Origin: JAZDEY01 sp043808325 [NCBI: Candidatus Eiseniibacteriota bacterium] | GTDB taxonomy: Bacteria; Arandabacterota; Arandabacteria; Arandabacterales | Reading direction: 5' to 3' | Assembly: GCA_043808325.1 (NCBI GenBank) | Contig: JAZDEY010000065.1 | Span: forward strand, 1 to 44,585 | DNA: 44,585 bases | Shown: positions 1 through 7,596 of the stretch, piece after piece | How the letters are laid out: the number at the start of each line of letters is the position of its first letter | Position numbering within the stretch: position 1 is the first letter of the stretch | The notes under the pieces: generated by a model | Databases searched by the model: none | Told to the model about the DNA's origin: nothing | The model's input: the letters and a program-made list of their open reading frames with translations, nothing else | Program-made: the position numbers and the translations under genes

Positions 1-55
1 CGGATTTCTCCTCATCCGACAACACAAGCAGCCCTCTTGGCCGGCCGGCTTTCAT
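1..55 (-). mobile_element. N-terminal end of a putative IS630-type transposase gene, cut by the window edge
   Basis: Read leftward from an ATG at 55, 18 codons are visible (MKAGRPRG, then LLVLSDEEKS). A strong ribosome-binding site, AAGGAGGTACTC, lies directly upstream. Transposases of the IS630/helix-turn-helix class often begin with a GRP...LVLSDEE-type string before a helix-turn-helix, and that family resemblance is the only basis for the call. The rest of the gene lies outside the window. If correct, one end of the element should fall roughly between 56 and 150, but I cannot place the terminal repeat or the TA target duplication. It could also be an unrelated DNA-binding protein. Confidence 0.4.
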
Positions 56-190
56 GAGTACCTCCTTGTCGATAGGAACGGTACCCACTATATGCGCAGA
101 ACCATACATTAATCAACTTATTTATGGGACACGACACTAGCCAGGGGTCACGATGTCTGTTCCCAACCCCAGGTGGCTCTCTGGTTCTAG

Positions 191-219
191 TTGCATCCAG
201 AGCCATCCCCGGCTATAAT
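191..219 (+). promoter_or_regulatory. Sigma-70-type promoter of the aspartate aminotransferase gene
   Basis: TTGCAT (191-196) and a perfect TATAAT (214-219) are separated by 17 bases. The expected transcription start, about 7 bases after the -10 box, falls at 226-228. That is at or just before the ATG at 228, and no Shine-Dalgarno sequence lies in between. Confidence 0.7.
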
Positions 220-227
220 TCCCATCT

Positions 228-1430
228 ATGAAACCTATGATCTCCAAGCGCATTTCCAGCATCGGGGCCTCTGAGACCTTGCGCATCAGCGCCAAGGCCA
301 AGGAGCTCGCTGCCCAGGGCATAGACGTCATCGACTTGAGCGTGGGCGAGCCCGACTTCCCTACCCCTGAGAACGTTAAGGCGACCGGCAAGCGAGCGAT
401 CGACGAGAATATCACTAAGTACACGCCGAGCCCTGGCCTGCTGGACCTCAGGAAGGCCATCGCCGAAAAGCTCAAGCGCGACAACGCTGTCGACTACGCT
501 CCCGACGAGATCATTGTGTCCTCGGGAGCCAAGCACAGCCTCTACAACGTCTTTATGGCGATCTTAAACGAAGGCGAAGAGGTGATCGTGCCTGCGCCCT
601 ACTGGGTCTCCTACCCCCACCAGGTAACGCTGGCCGGGGGGAAGCCGGTCATCCTCGATGCGCGGGAAGAGGATGGCTTCAGGCTCACGCCGGGCGCCTT
701 GAAAGCCGCGCTTACCGAAAAGACCAAAGCCGTCATAATCAATAGTCCCTCGAACCCCACGGGAGCGGCCTACTCCCGCCAGGAACTCGAGGCGCTTTGC
801 ACCGTGGCTGCCGAGGTGGGCCTGGTGATTGTTGCCGACGAGATCTACGAGAAGCTGGTCTACGACGGCTTCCGGTTCACGAGTGTCGCCTCCTTGGGGA
901 CGGCCATAAAGGAGCAGACAGTCGTCATCAACGGAGTCTCCAAGTCCCACGCGATGACGGGCTGGCGCCTGGGCTATGCCGCGGGCCCCAAGGACATCAT
1001 CTCCGCGATGAACAAAGTGCAGAGCCACAGCACCTCCAATGCGAGCTCGATCTCTCAGATGGCGGCGATTGAGGCGCTACGCGGGCCTCAGACCGAAGTG
1101 GCGCGCATGGTCGTGGAGTTCGAGAAGCGACGGAACTATATGGTGCGTGAGATGAAGCGGATCCCTGGGGTCACGCTAGTGGAGCCCAAGGGCGCGTTCT
1201 ACGTTTTCCCCAATTTCTCGGCTTACTACGGAGAGGAGTACAAGGGCACGAAGTTGCAGGACTCGTGGGCCCTGGGCGACTTCCTGATGGACCAAGCCCA
1301 CGTCGCCGTGGTGCCCGGTGCGGCGTTCGGTAACGACCGCTGTATCAGGCTATCTTACGCCACTTCGATGGAAAAACTCGAGGTGGCCGTCGCACGAATT
1401 ATCGAGGCGCTCGGAAAACTGCGCAGTTAG
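228..1430 (+). CDS. aspC: Aspartate aminotransferase-type class I PLP aminotransferase
   Basis: Cytosolic enzyme of 400 residues, the usual length for the family. It transfers the amino group between aspartate (or a related amino acid) and 2-oxoglutarate using pyridoxal phosphate. Visible motifs are the substrate loop SVGEPDF (near 38-44), NSPSNPTGA (172-180), VADEIYE (202-208) and the PLP-lysine motif SKSHAMTGWRLGY with Lys239. The C-terminal IRLSYA holds the carboxylate-binding Arg. The sequence pattern fits the aspartate aminotransferase Ib group, some of which also accept prephenate. Start: the ATG at 228 lies at the predicted transcription start; a second in-frame ATG is at 237. It stands alone, and the REP-like repeat begins right after its stop codon. 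The family is certain, the exact substrate less so. Confidence 0.9.
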   Translation: MKPMISKRISSIGASETLRISAKAKELAAQGIDVIDLSVGEPDFPTPENVKATGKRAIDENITKYTPSPGLLDLRKAIAEKLKRDNAVDYAPDEIIVSSGAKHSLYNVFMAILNEGEEVIVPAPYWVSYPHQVTLAGGKPVILDAREEDGFRLTPGALKAALTEKTKAVIINSPSNPTGAAYSRQELEALCTVAAEVGLVIVADEIYEKLVYDGFRFTSVASLGTAIKEQTVVINGVSKSHAMTGWRLGYAAGPKDIISAMNKVQSHSTSNASSISQMAAIEALRGPQTEVARMVVEFEKRRNYMVREMKRIPGVTLVEPKGAFYVFPNFSAYYGEEYKGTKLQDSWALGDFLMDQAHVAVVPGAAFGNDRCIRLSYATSMEKLEVAVARIIEALGKLRS

Positions 1431-1534
1431 AAAACAGGGACACACCCCATTTTCCCGTGTGACTCCACCAGAGAACAAATGAACATCCTCTCTTCTTGCC
1501 AAGCTACGAATAAAACAGGGTGTGTCCCTATTTT
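1431..1534. repeat. REP-like inverted repeat after aspC
   Basis: Two 23-base arms, 1431-1453 (AAAACAGGGACACACCCC...) and 1512-1534 (AAAACAGGGTGTGTCCCT...), are reverse complements at 20 of 23 positions. A 58-base spacer separates them. The left arm starts at the base after the aspC stop. The right arm contains the stop codon of the convergent gene (1528-1530). A related hairpin with the same GGGACACA/TGTGTCCC core is at 26453-26480. The pattern suggests a dispersed palindromic element of the REP/RAYT kind. It could also act as a transcription stop between the two convergent genes. Confidence 0.6.
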
Positions 1535-2766
1535 AGGAGGGGGGTGAGGGGGCTGTCCCAGGCGGGGACAACCATCCACTTGTTGTTGATTCGCCGCAGG
1601 CAGCAGATCAGAGGACTTACCGGGTACTTGAAGGCCAGCTCTCGCAGGTATTGCCAGTGCTCTTGAGAAGGTACCTGCCTGCCGAGCATCGTGACCTGCG
1701 TCGCGAGAAGCCTCTCTTCAATTGTCCCTATGGTCTCGACGATCTTCTTCTCGGCGAGGTCACGTATGAGATCGAGCACTCGCTCAACCGGGGCAGCCGC
1801 TGCGCCCTTGCCCTGCTTCAACGCATCACTTGCGCGTTCCAGGTCAGCCCGGGATTCAATCAGCTCCTCCAAACGCCGCCTCACTCTATGGAGCTGCAGA
1901 TGCTCAAGCAAGACCTCGATATCGCTGAATTCCTTTTTGAGGCTGGCGGCACTGCGCAACAACTTTTCCTGGGCTTCCCTCTCGGCGCCCTCGCCAAGGG
2001 GAATGCTGCCGAGGGATTCCGCAAACCGGTTCATCTCATCGGCGACCCGCTTGGCATCGGCCCTGAGCCCCGTAAGCGCCCCTCCCTCGATTTCCTCGAG
2101 ATCCGCATGGGCCTGCTTGCAGACACGGTAGAAGTCGCCGGCGTCGGGGTCCCTCGCCAGCGCGACATATGGGAGCAGGCTCTTCCTCACATCGGGAGCG
2201 AGAGCCGCCACCACTTCGCAGGCCTTCGGACCTTCGAGCAGGTACCCGAACCCCTTGAGGACCGCCTCGTCGGGGGGAATCTTGGTTATGCACTTCTCCC
2301 GGCTCGCCGTACACTGGTCGTGGAGAGCCGGGCCCGCATATTGGAAGAGCGGCGTGCCCTCATTGAGCTCCAGACTGGATGCGATCACCAAGGCTTCAGC
2401 CGCCTCCTTGATCTTCCCTTCGCCCACGTGGCTCCGCGCAAGCCCCAAGTACTTCTCAACGTAGGTATCCTTCTCATTCAAGATCTCAAGACAGCGCGTT
2501 GCCGACAGGAACTTCCCGGCGCCTATGGCATTCTCAAGGGCGAGTCGCACGAGCTCGGGTGGCAACGTTTTGGGGTCACTTTCGGCCGCCAGCATCTTGT
2601 CGACTTCCTGCCGCGCAGCCCCGGCCTTCTCACCGTCGGTGAGGAGCTTCTCGAGGTCGAGCCCCTTGACATAAGCCGGCAGCTCGGCCGCAAGGCCGGC
2701 CAGCGCCAGGGTTACATCCCCGAGATAGACGCCACCTACAATCAGGTTCTTTCTCTCTTGATCCAT
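1528..2766 (-). CDS. Uncharacterised helical protein with TPR-like segments
   Basis: A 412-residue protein I do not recognise. No signal peptide or membrane segment is visible. Residues about 75-135 contain alternating short helices with a TPR-like rhythm (for example LGLARSHVGEGKIKEAAEAL). The region around 250-350 is highly charged and probably coiled-coil (EKLLRSAASLKKEF, RVRRRLEELIESRADL). A tryptophan-containing tail (NNKWMVVPAW) leads into SPLTPLLK and a stop codon that lies inside the REP-like arm, so the last residues may have been added by insertion of that element. It is the last gene of a leftward group with the TGS-kinase, DUF4416 and N-acetyltransferase-like genes. A GAGG motif lies 11 bases before the ATG. 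A role in protein assembly or in the neighbouring kinase's pathway is only a guess. Confidence 0.6.
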   Translation of the reverse strand: MDQERKNLIVGGVYLGDVTLALAGLAAELPAYVKGLDLEKLLTDGEKAGAARQEVDKMLAAESDPKTLPPELVRLALENAIGAGKFLSATRCLEILNEKDTYVEKYLGLARSHVGEGKIKEAAEALVIASSLELNEGTPLFQYAGPALHDQCTASREKCITKIPPDEAVLKGFGYLLEGPKACEVVAALAPDVRKSLLPYVALARDPDAGDFYRVCKQAHADLEEIEGGALTGLRADAKRVADEMNRFAESLGSIPLGEGAEREAQEKLLRSAASLKKEFSDIEVLLEHLQLHRVRRRLEELIESRADLERASDALKQGKGAAAAPVERVLDLIRDLAEKKIVETIGTIEERLLATQVTMLGRQVPSQEHWQYLRELAFKYPVSPLICCLRRINNKWMVVPAWDSPLTPLLK

Positions 2767-2854
2767 GATCCGTCAAACCTCAATAATCAGTAATCAGTAA
2801 CCGCCAACGCAGGCAATCGCGAACGCCAGTAATCGGGAACGCTCCTCAGTACTT

Positions 2855-4576
2855 TCAGTACTTGAAAACGCTCCCTCCGATGAACTCCCTCAAGATCGAA
2901 TTGCGCGGCACCTCCTCAGCCTTGATCGCGAGGAAGTATGAAAGAAACCGTAAGAGCCGCCTTGCCTCGGCATATTCCGGCACCTCGTCGGTAATTGCCG
3001 AGAGCAGTTTCTCCGTATATCCCTTCAAGACGCAGAGCTCGTAGACCAGCGAGGAGTTGAACATGGAGTCGGCCTCTTCCTGATACGGGAATATGTAGAG
3101 GTCCTCGCCTCGCCTCACGTTTTGCCAGGTGGACAACGTATCGATCGCGCCGTAGCCTCGGAAAAGGTGATCGCGCACGATCCTTCGGAGCTTCCGGATG
3201 TCGGTCGTGGGGACCCGGTTATGGTGGTCGACGTTGAGCTGCGAAAGCGCGCTCACGTAGACCCTGAATTTCATGATCGAAGGAATCGAAGGCGTAACCA
3301 CGGGATTCAAGGCATGGATGCCCTCGAGGATCAGGATCTCTCCGCTCCCCAGACGGAGCTTGCGATAGCCGATGCGTTTGCCGTCCCGGAAACTGAACCG
3401 CGGTACGCCCACTTCCTTGCCGGCAAGCAGTTCCAAGAGTTGGCTATTCAAGAGCTCGATATCGATTGCCTCGGGGGCCTCGAAATCGTACTCACCGGTC
3501 TCGTCCTTGGGGGTCTCGGCCCTGTCCAGGAAGTAGTTGTCCAGGGAAAGGATTACGGTCCTCAGGCCATTGACCCTCATCTGGATCGCAAGCCGCTTGG
3601 AGAAGGTGGTCTTGCCCGAGCCCGATGGGCCCGAGACCAGAACCAGCCGCGGGCGCGTCAGCTTCAAGAGGATGACGTCTGCCATCTGGCCGATCTTCTT
3701 CTCCTGGAGCGCCTCGGCGATCCGGACCATCTCACTGGCCTCGCCGCGTTGGACGATCTCATCGATGTCGCCGACGCTTGCGATCCCAAGGATCTGACCC
3801 CACTTGACGAATTCCCTGAAGACCTCGGCCATCTTCATCTGTTCCTTGAACTCGGGGATGCACGATGGGTCCTGAGCCAGCGGGAAGCGCATGATGAAGC
3901 CCGGCGGGTAATACCTGAGCTCAAAGAGCTTGATGTAGCCCGTGCTCGGGGCCAGGGCCCCGTAGAAATAATCGGTGAATTTCCCAAGGTGATAGATGTT
4001 CACGGTGGGCTCGGTCCGGTACTTGAGGACATTGACCTTGTCCATCTGCCCATCTTTCTGAAAGATGTCGAGGGCTTCCTGTACCGTGACTTCCTCGCGC
4101 ACGAAAGGCTCATCGGCAGCGACGATCTCCCTCATGCGGGCCTCGAGCTTGTGGAGATCTTCGAGCTCGAAGGTTCTGCCCAGATCGATTTCGCAGTAGT
4201 AGCCGTCGCTCAGGGAGTGTCTCACGTAGAGCTCGGGATCATTGAAGACCTCGCGCGTCGCCTTAATGAGCACGAAGGTGAGGCTCCGCCTGTAGACGCT
4301 CATGCCGTCGGAACTGTCGAGCGGGACGAATACAAGCGTGCCGTCGATCTTAAGCGGCGACTTGAGTTCTACGATCTTGTTGTTGAACCTGCCCGCCACG
4401 ATCGGAAAGGCCGTCCCGGGCGTCACCATGCCGATCAGGTCAAGGGACGTCGTGCCTACCGGCACGCTCAGCTCCCGCGAACCTTCGACGTTGACCCGGA
4501 TCTCCCGGTTAGCTGCGTTGCCCTTTCCTATCCCGCCGTTTCCTGCCTTGCTGCTTCCCACCTTGGTCCTCTCCAT
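2855..4576 (-). CDS. Nucleoside (uridine) kinase-like protein with N-terminal TGS/ThrRS-like region
   Basis: A 573-residue protein. The N-terminal ~70 residues (IRVNVEGSRELSVPVGTTSL) look like a TGS domain. A region resembling the editing domain of threonyl-tRNA synthetase follows (HSLSDGYYCEIDLG). The C-terminal half is a P-loop kinase of the uridine kinase/phosphoribulokinase class, with Walker A GPSGSGKTT at about 316-324, LSLDNYFLDR, and a charged second motif EAPEAIDIELL. Family members are annotated as uridine kinases fused to ThrRS-like domains and probably phosphorylate a nucleoside; the substrate cannot be read here. The protein ends REFIGGSVFKY, nearly identical to the end of the ATP-cone kinase at 32256-33605, so the two are paralogs with different N-terminal partners. 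Start: ATG 4576 with GGTGG upstream; TTG or GTG starts up to 4591 are possible. Confidence 0.8.
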   Translation of the reverse strand: MERTKVGSSKAGNGGIGKGNAANREIRVNVEGSRELSVPVGTTSLDLIGMVTPGTAFPIVAGRFNNKIVELKSPLKIDGTLVFVPLDSSDGMSVYRRSLTFVLIKATREVFNDPELYVRHSLSDGYYCEIDLGRTFELEDLHKLEARMREIVAADEPFVREEVTVQEALDIFQKDGQMDKVNVLKYRTEPTVNIYHLGKFTDYFYGALAPSTGYIKLFELRYYPPGFIMRFPLAQDPSCIPEFKEQMKMAEVFREFVKWGQILGIASVGDIDEIVQRGEASEMVRIAEALQEKKIGQMADVILLKLTRPRLVLVSGPSGSGKTTFSKRLAIQMRVNGLRTVILSLDNYFLDRAETPKDETGEYDFEAPEAIDIELLNSQLLELLAGKEVGVPRFSFRDGKRIGYRKLRLGSGEILILEGIHALNPVVTPSIPSIMKFRVYVSALSQLNVDHHNRVPTTDIRKLRRIVRDHLFRGYGAIDTLSTWQNVRRGEDLYIFPYQEEADSMFNSSLVYELCVLKGYTEKLLSAITDEVPEYAEARRLLRFLSYFLAIKAEEVPRNSILREFIGGSVFKY

Positions 4577-4603
4577 CAGGCCCACCACCAACTCAGGCCC
4601 GTT

Positions 4604-5140
4604 TCAGCTTTCTGATCTCAGCTTTCTGATCTTCTCCTTGTAGGCCATCCTCACCTGGGTCAGGAATTCATCATACCTGCCGTCTCTGAAATCAGGGAAC
4701 CCCCAGTCATAAGGATGCCATCCCTTATCATAATAGAGTGTGGGGTCGGCATAAATACCTTTTCCTAGATAAATCTTCTGGCCCAGGAACTTGGCGGACG
4801 CCAGCACCAGCTTGTGGAAGTCCATGTAGCCGGGATCGATGTTGACCTGCCGCCGGCCGTCTTGGGCAAAGTGGCCCTCAATCTCATTGGCTGCAAGCTT
4901 GATCTCGACGATCGCCTCGGGGCTTACGAGATCCTTGAAAGCGTAGAGAATCCGCTTGAGGCCGCCGCCCATCTCGCCGCCATAGTAATCGGTCACCTCA
5001 AAGGGATATATCGGCGACCGGGCCTCGATGGTTGACAACTTGCTTTCAAGCGCACGTTCCAACGGCCCGAGGAGGCCGGCCTCACCGAAAATGACGCCGG
5101 CGACGACCTCGACAGGCTGGGGTGCGGTTACTTCGGCCAA
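4604..5140 (-). CDS. DUF4416 family protein
   Basis: A 178-residue soluble protein matching the DUF4416 family in length and pattern: VAGVIFGE near the N-terminus, FEVTDYYGGEMG in the middle, then RQVNIDPGYMD and LYYDKGWHPYDWGFPDFR near the end. The function is unknown. The conserved Asp, His, Tyr and Trp residues suggest a binding pocket rather than a structural protein. The start is TTG at 5140, with a purine-rich AAAGGCGGG upstream, and it overlaps the end of the N-acetyltransferase gene by 13 bases, so translation is probably coupled. The TGS-kinase gene starts 27 bases after its stop. In my recollection DUF4416 is common in deltaproteobacterial and candidate-phylum genomes, which fits the general look of this window. 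Confidence 0.8.
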   Translation of the reverse strand: MAEVTAPQPVEVVAGVIFGEAGLLGPLERALESKLSTIEARSPIYPFEVTDYYGGEMGGGLKRILYAFKDLVSPEAIVEIKLAANEIEGHFAQDGRRQVNIDPGYMDFHKLVLASAKFLGQKIYLGKGIYADPTLYYDKGWHPYDWGFPDFRDGRYDEFLTQVRMAYKEKIRKLRSES

Positions 5141-6078
5141 TTTGCTGCCCGCCTTTCATCCAGGGCCCGCCTCTCATCCAGGAGCTTCTGCGCGATCTCG
5201 ACCCACTCACCGCCGATCCCGAACTCCTGCTCGATGAACTTCTCCCTCTCCCGCTCCAGTTTGAGCTTCCGTTTTTCAATCGCTGTGGGCGACGTGAATT
5301 TGAAGAAATCCTTGCGGAAGTAAAGGTGTCCGCGCGGGGTCATCCGGGTGATACATATATTGTGGAGCGTCGGCTTGCCGAAGGACTCAAGCCAGTGGGT
5401 CTCAAACTCCGGGTCGGCCACGGGCGTATCCCTGAAGGTGTACCGCCACTTCCTGCCCGAGGCATCCTCGGTCCAGAGCCCGTATTGCGCATACAGCCGA
5501 TGCTGCCGGGTCTCGTCGTGAGCGCCGTCGTGGGCGCCGTCGTGAGTGTCGTCATGAGTACCGGGATCCGCGGCCACTTCGACCGCCGCGTGCGGGAAGC
5601 AGACGCGCTGAGTCCCATGCTCGGGAAGCGCGACAACTTCATACAGGGCATAGCCCGGATCGACCATATAGGTCACTCCAGCCTCTTTCACGACGACCAG
5701 ACAGTGCACGTTCCGACCGGAGTTCATGTCCGCCATCACTTTGTAGCAGTCAAACCCAAAAGACTTGAGCACACGTTCAAAGAGAAAGGAGAGCGAGAAG
5801 CAGGTGCCCCCGAAGTTGCGTTCAATGTGGTCGGTAACGACCTCGGTGGGAAGTCTCATCGCCTCAGCAAGCGTCGCCGAGTTGGCGGCCTTAATGATCT
5901 TGCTTATGTTCTCATAGGGGAATTCCGAGAAGCGGTGCGCAAGTTGCCGGACGAGCTCAACGCCCCTGGCCCCCGAGCCCACAGCAACAGGTGAACCTGC
6001 GCTCCGACCCGCACCCACCGGCGGCAGCCCGGACATCAAGATTCGTGCGGCTTCGTCCCCCTTCACGGATTCGAGCAA
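5128..6078 (-). CDS. Arylamine N-acetyltransferase-like cysteine acyltransferase
   Basis: A 316-residue protein of the NAT/transglutaminase-like fold. The Cys-His-Asp triad is present: Cys93 in NFGGTCFSLS, His125 in GRNVHCLVVV and Asp140 in YMVDPGYALY. NAT enzymes move an acyl group from acyl-CoA via the cysteine to an amine; the natural substrate here is unknown. After the core there is an unusual His/Asp-rich insertion of four HDxx units (about residues 173-188), encoded by a 12-base tandem repeat. A charged C-terminal helix (KRKLKLEREREKFIEQE) is longer than in classical NATs. Start: TTG at 6078 with GGAGGG 5-6 bases upstream. It is the first gene of the leftward group and overlaps the DUF4416 gene by 13 bases. 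Confidence 0.75.
   Translation of the reverse strand: MLESVKGDEAARILMSGLPPVGAGRSAGSPVAVGSGARGVELVRQLAHRFSEFPYENISKIIKAANSATLAEAMRLPTEVVTDHIERNFGGTCFSLSFLFERVLKSFGFDCYKVMADMNSGRNVHCLVVVKEAGVTYMVDPGYALYEVVALPEHGTQRVCFPHAAVEVAADPGTHDDTHDGAHDGAHDETRQHRLYAQYGLWTEDASGRKWRYTFRDTPVADPEFETHWLESFGKPTLHNICITRMTPRGHLYFRKDFFKFTSPTAIEKRKLKLEREREKFIEQEFGIGGEWVEIAQKLLDERRALDERRAANWPK
5514..5561 (-). repeat. 12-base tandem repeat inside the NAT-like gene
   Basis: Four consecutive imperfect 12-base units (cgtcgtgagcgc and variants) encode, on the minus strand, HDDT-HDGA-HDGA-HDET. The length is a multiple of three, so copy-number changes keep the frame. The His/Asp-rich loop could bind metal or simply be a low-complexity expansion. 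Confidence 0.85.
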
Positions 6079-6145
6079 AACGACCCTCCAAGCGCGGCGG
6101 CGTGCTCACACCGGGAACCCTCGAAATTCCAGATAACAACCCTTG

Positions 6146-6173
6146 TTGACAGTACCTAATCTTAGTATAAAAT
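6146..6173 (+). promoter_or_regulatory. Sigma-70-type promoter of the citrate-lyase operon
   Basis: A perfect TTGACA (6146-6151) and TAAAAT (6168-6173) are 16 bases apart. Transcription from here would leave a leader of about 180 bases before the ATG at 6361. I see no recognisable riboswitch in the leader. The gene itself has a strong GGAGGTGAG site. Confidence 0.65.
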
Positions 6174-6360
6174 GGGATAGTTTCAAGCTGGCATCGGGGT
6201 CCAAGTTGGCTTCGAGTGGGAGCCTGACTCGCGAAGTAACGATGATGAACTAACGATAGGGATTGGCAGCGGTCGAGATCAAGATCATCCCATCGCGGGA
6301 CTGTCCTCACAGCTGATCTTAAGTTTCCGCCTGGGACGACTACGCACTCGGAGGTGAGAA

Positions 6361-7542
6361 ATGGCGAAGTACACAGTGGTAACCATGCCCGGGGACGGGA
6401 TAGGCAAGGTGGTGCTCCCCGAGTCGCTAAGGCTCTTGGGCGCGGTTGGTTTTGATGCCAACTATGTCCACGGGGACATCGGCTGGGAGTTCTGGTGCAA
6501 GGAAGGCAATGCGCTGCCCCAGCGGACGCTTGAACTCCTCGCAAAACACAAGCTCGCTCTCTTCGGCGCAATCACTTCGAAGCCAAAGGCCAAGACGGAG
6601 AAGGAGCTCGCCCCCGAACTGGCGGGCAAGGGCTACACCTACTTCAGCCCGATCGTGGGCCTCAGGCAGCACTTCAACCTCGACATATGCATCCGGCCCT
6701 GCAAGAGCTTCAAGGGCAATCCGCTGAACTTCGTGCGCAGGAAAGACGGCGGCTGCGAGGAGCCCATGGTGGACTCCGTGATTTTCAGACAGAACACCGA
6801 GTGCCTCTATGCGGGTGTGGAGTGGACCAATCCTCCCGACGAAGTGCGCAGAGCTCTCGAGACCCATCCCAAGATGAAGGCCTTCAAGGACGTGCCGAGC
6901 CCCGATCTGGCGATCTCCTGCCGGATCTTCTCGCGCGGCGCCTGCCGGCGGATCATCGAGGAAGCCTTCAGTTACGCCAAGAAGTACGGGTACAAATCGG
7001 TAACGCTCTGCGAGAAGCCCAATGTGATCCGTGAGACCTCGGGCATGATGCTCGCCGAGGCCATGAAGATCCAGAAGAACTACCCGGACATCCCGCTCTG
7101 GGAGAATAACATCGACGCCCAGATGATGTGGCTTACCAAGAACCCGGAGGATTTCGGCGTGATCGTGAGCGGCAACATGTTCGGCGACATCGTTTCCGAC
7201 GGGGTCGCGGGCCTGGTGGGCGGCTTGGGGTTCGCCTGCAGTGCCAACATCGGCAAAGACGTCGCCATATTCGAGCCGACGCACGGCTCGGCGCCCAAGT
7301 ACGAACACCTCAGGCCTTCGATCGTAAATCCCATCGCCATGTTCATGAGCGCCGTGATGATGCTCGACTACGCCAGCGAAGAGGAGAAGGCAAAGCGGAT
7401 ACGAGGGGCCATCGCCAGAGTGGTCGAAGAGGGCAAGGTGAGAACCTACGACATGCTCCGGCTCGCGGGCGGCCCCGACGTCTTCAAGAAGGGCGCGGCA
7501 AGCACCGACCAGATGACCGATGCAGTGATATCGAAGCTCTAA
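6361..7542 (+). CDS. Isocitrate/isopropylmalate dehydrogenase family enzyme
   Basis: A 393-residue NAD(P)-dependent beta-hydroxyacid oxidative decarboxylase. Motifs: VTMPGDGIG at the N-terminus, the substrate arginines in LRQHFNLDICIRP, the metal-binding aspartates in NMFGDIVSDGVAG, and the cofactor loop EPTHGSAPKYEH. The next genes are aconitase-like enzymes and citrate lyase, so isocitrate is the most likely substrate, giving 2-oxoglutarate and CO2 or the reverse carboxylation. Homoisocitrate dehydrogenase is the main alternative because a LeuCD-type hydro-lyase is in the same operon. It is the first gene after the 6146 promoter, with GGAGGTGAGAA before the ATG. The next gene begins 54 bases downstream. 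Confidence 0.85.
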   Translation: MAKYTVVTMPGDGIGKVVLPESLRLLGAVGFDANYVHGDIGWEFWCKEGNALPQRTLELLAKHKLALFGAITSKPKAKTEKELAPELAGKGYTYFSPIVGLRQHFNLDICIRPCKSFKGNPLNFVRRKDGGCEEPMVDSVIFRQNTECLYAGVEWTNPPDEVRRALETHPKMKAFKDVPSPDLAISCRIFSRGACRRIIEEAFSYAKKYGYKSVTLCEKPNVIRETSGMMLAEAMKIQKNYPDIPLWENNIDAQMMWLTKNPEDFGVIVSGNMFGDIVSDGVAGLVGGLGFACSANIGKDVAIFEPTHGSAPKYEHLRPSIVNPIAMFMSAVMMLDYASEEEKAKRIRGAIARVVEEGKVRTYDMLRLAGGPDVFKKGAASTDQMTDAVISKL

Positions 7543-7596
7543 CTCGAAGGTATAAGAAGCCATAGGCGGATACCGATCTACTGCCGGGGAGGACCC

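Noticed and set aside
1651-2793. 380-codon plus-strand frame opposite the uncharacterised protein at 1528-2766
   Set aside because: The minus-strand reading has helical, charged protein-like composition, an ATG and a GAGG site, and continues the direction of its neighbours. The plus-strand reading looks like a shadow, though neither has a known domain.
3122-4615. Long open frame on the plus strand opposite the TGS-kinase
   Set aside because: It is antisense to a clearly conserved kinase; its translation has no recognisable motif and reflects high GC content.
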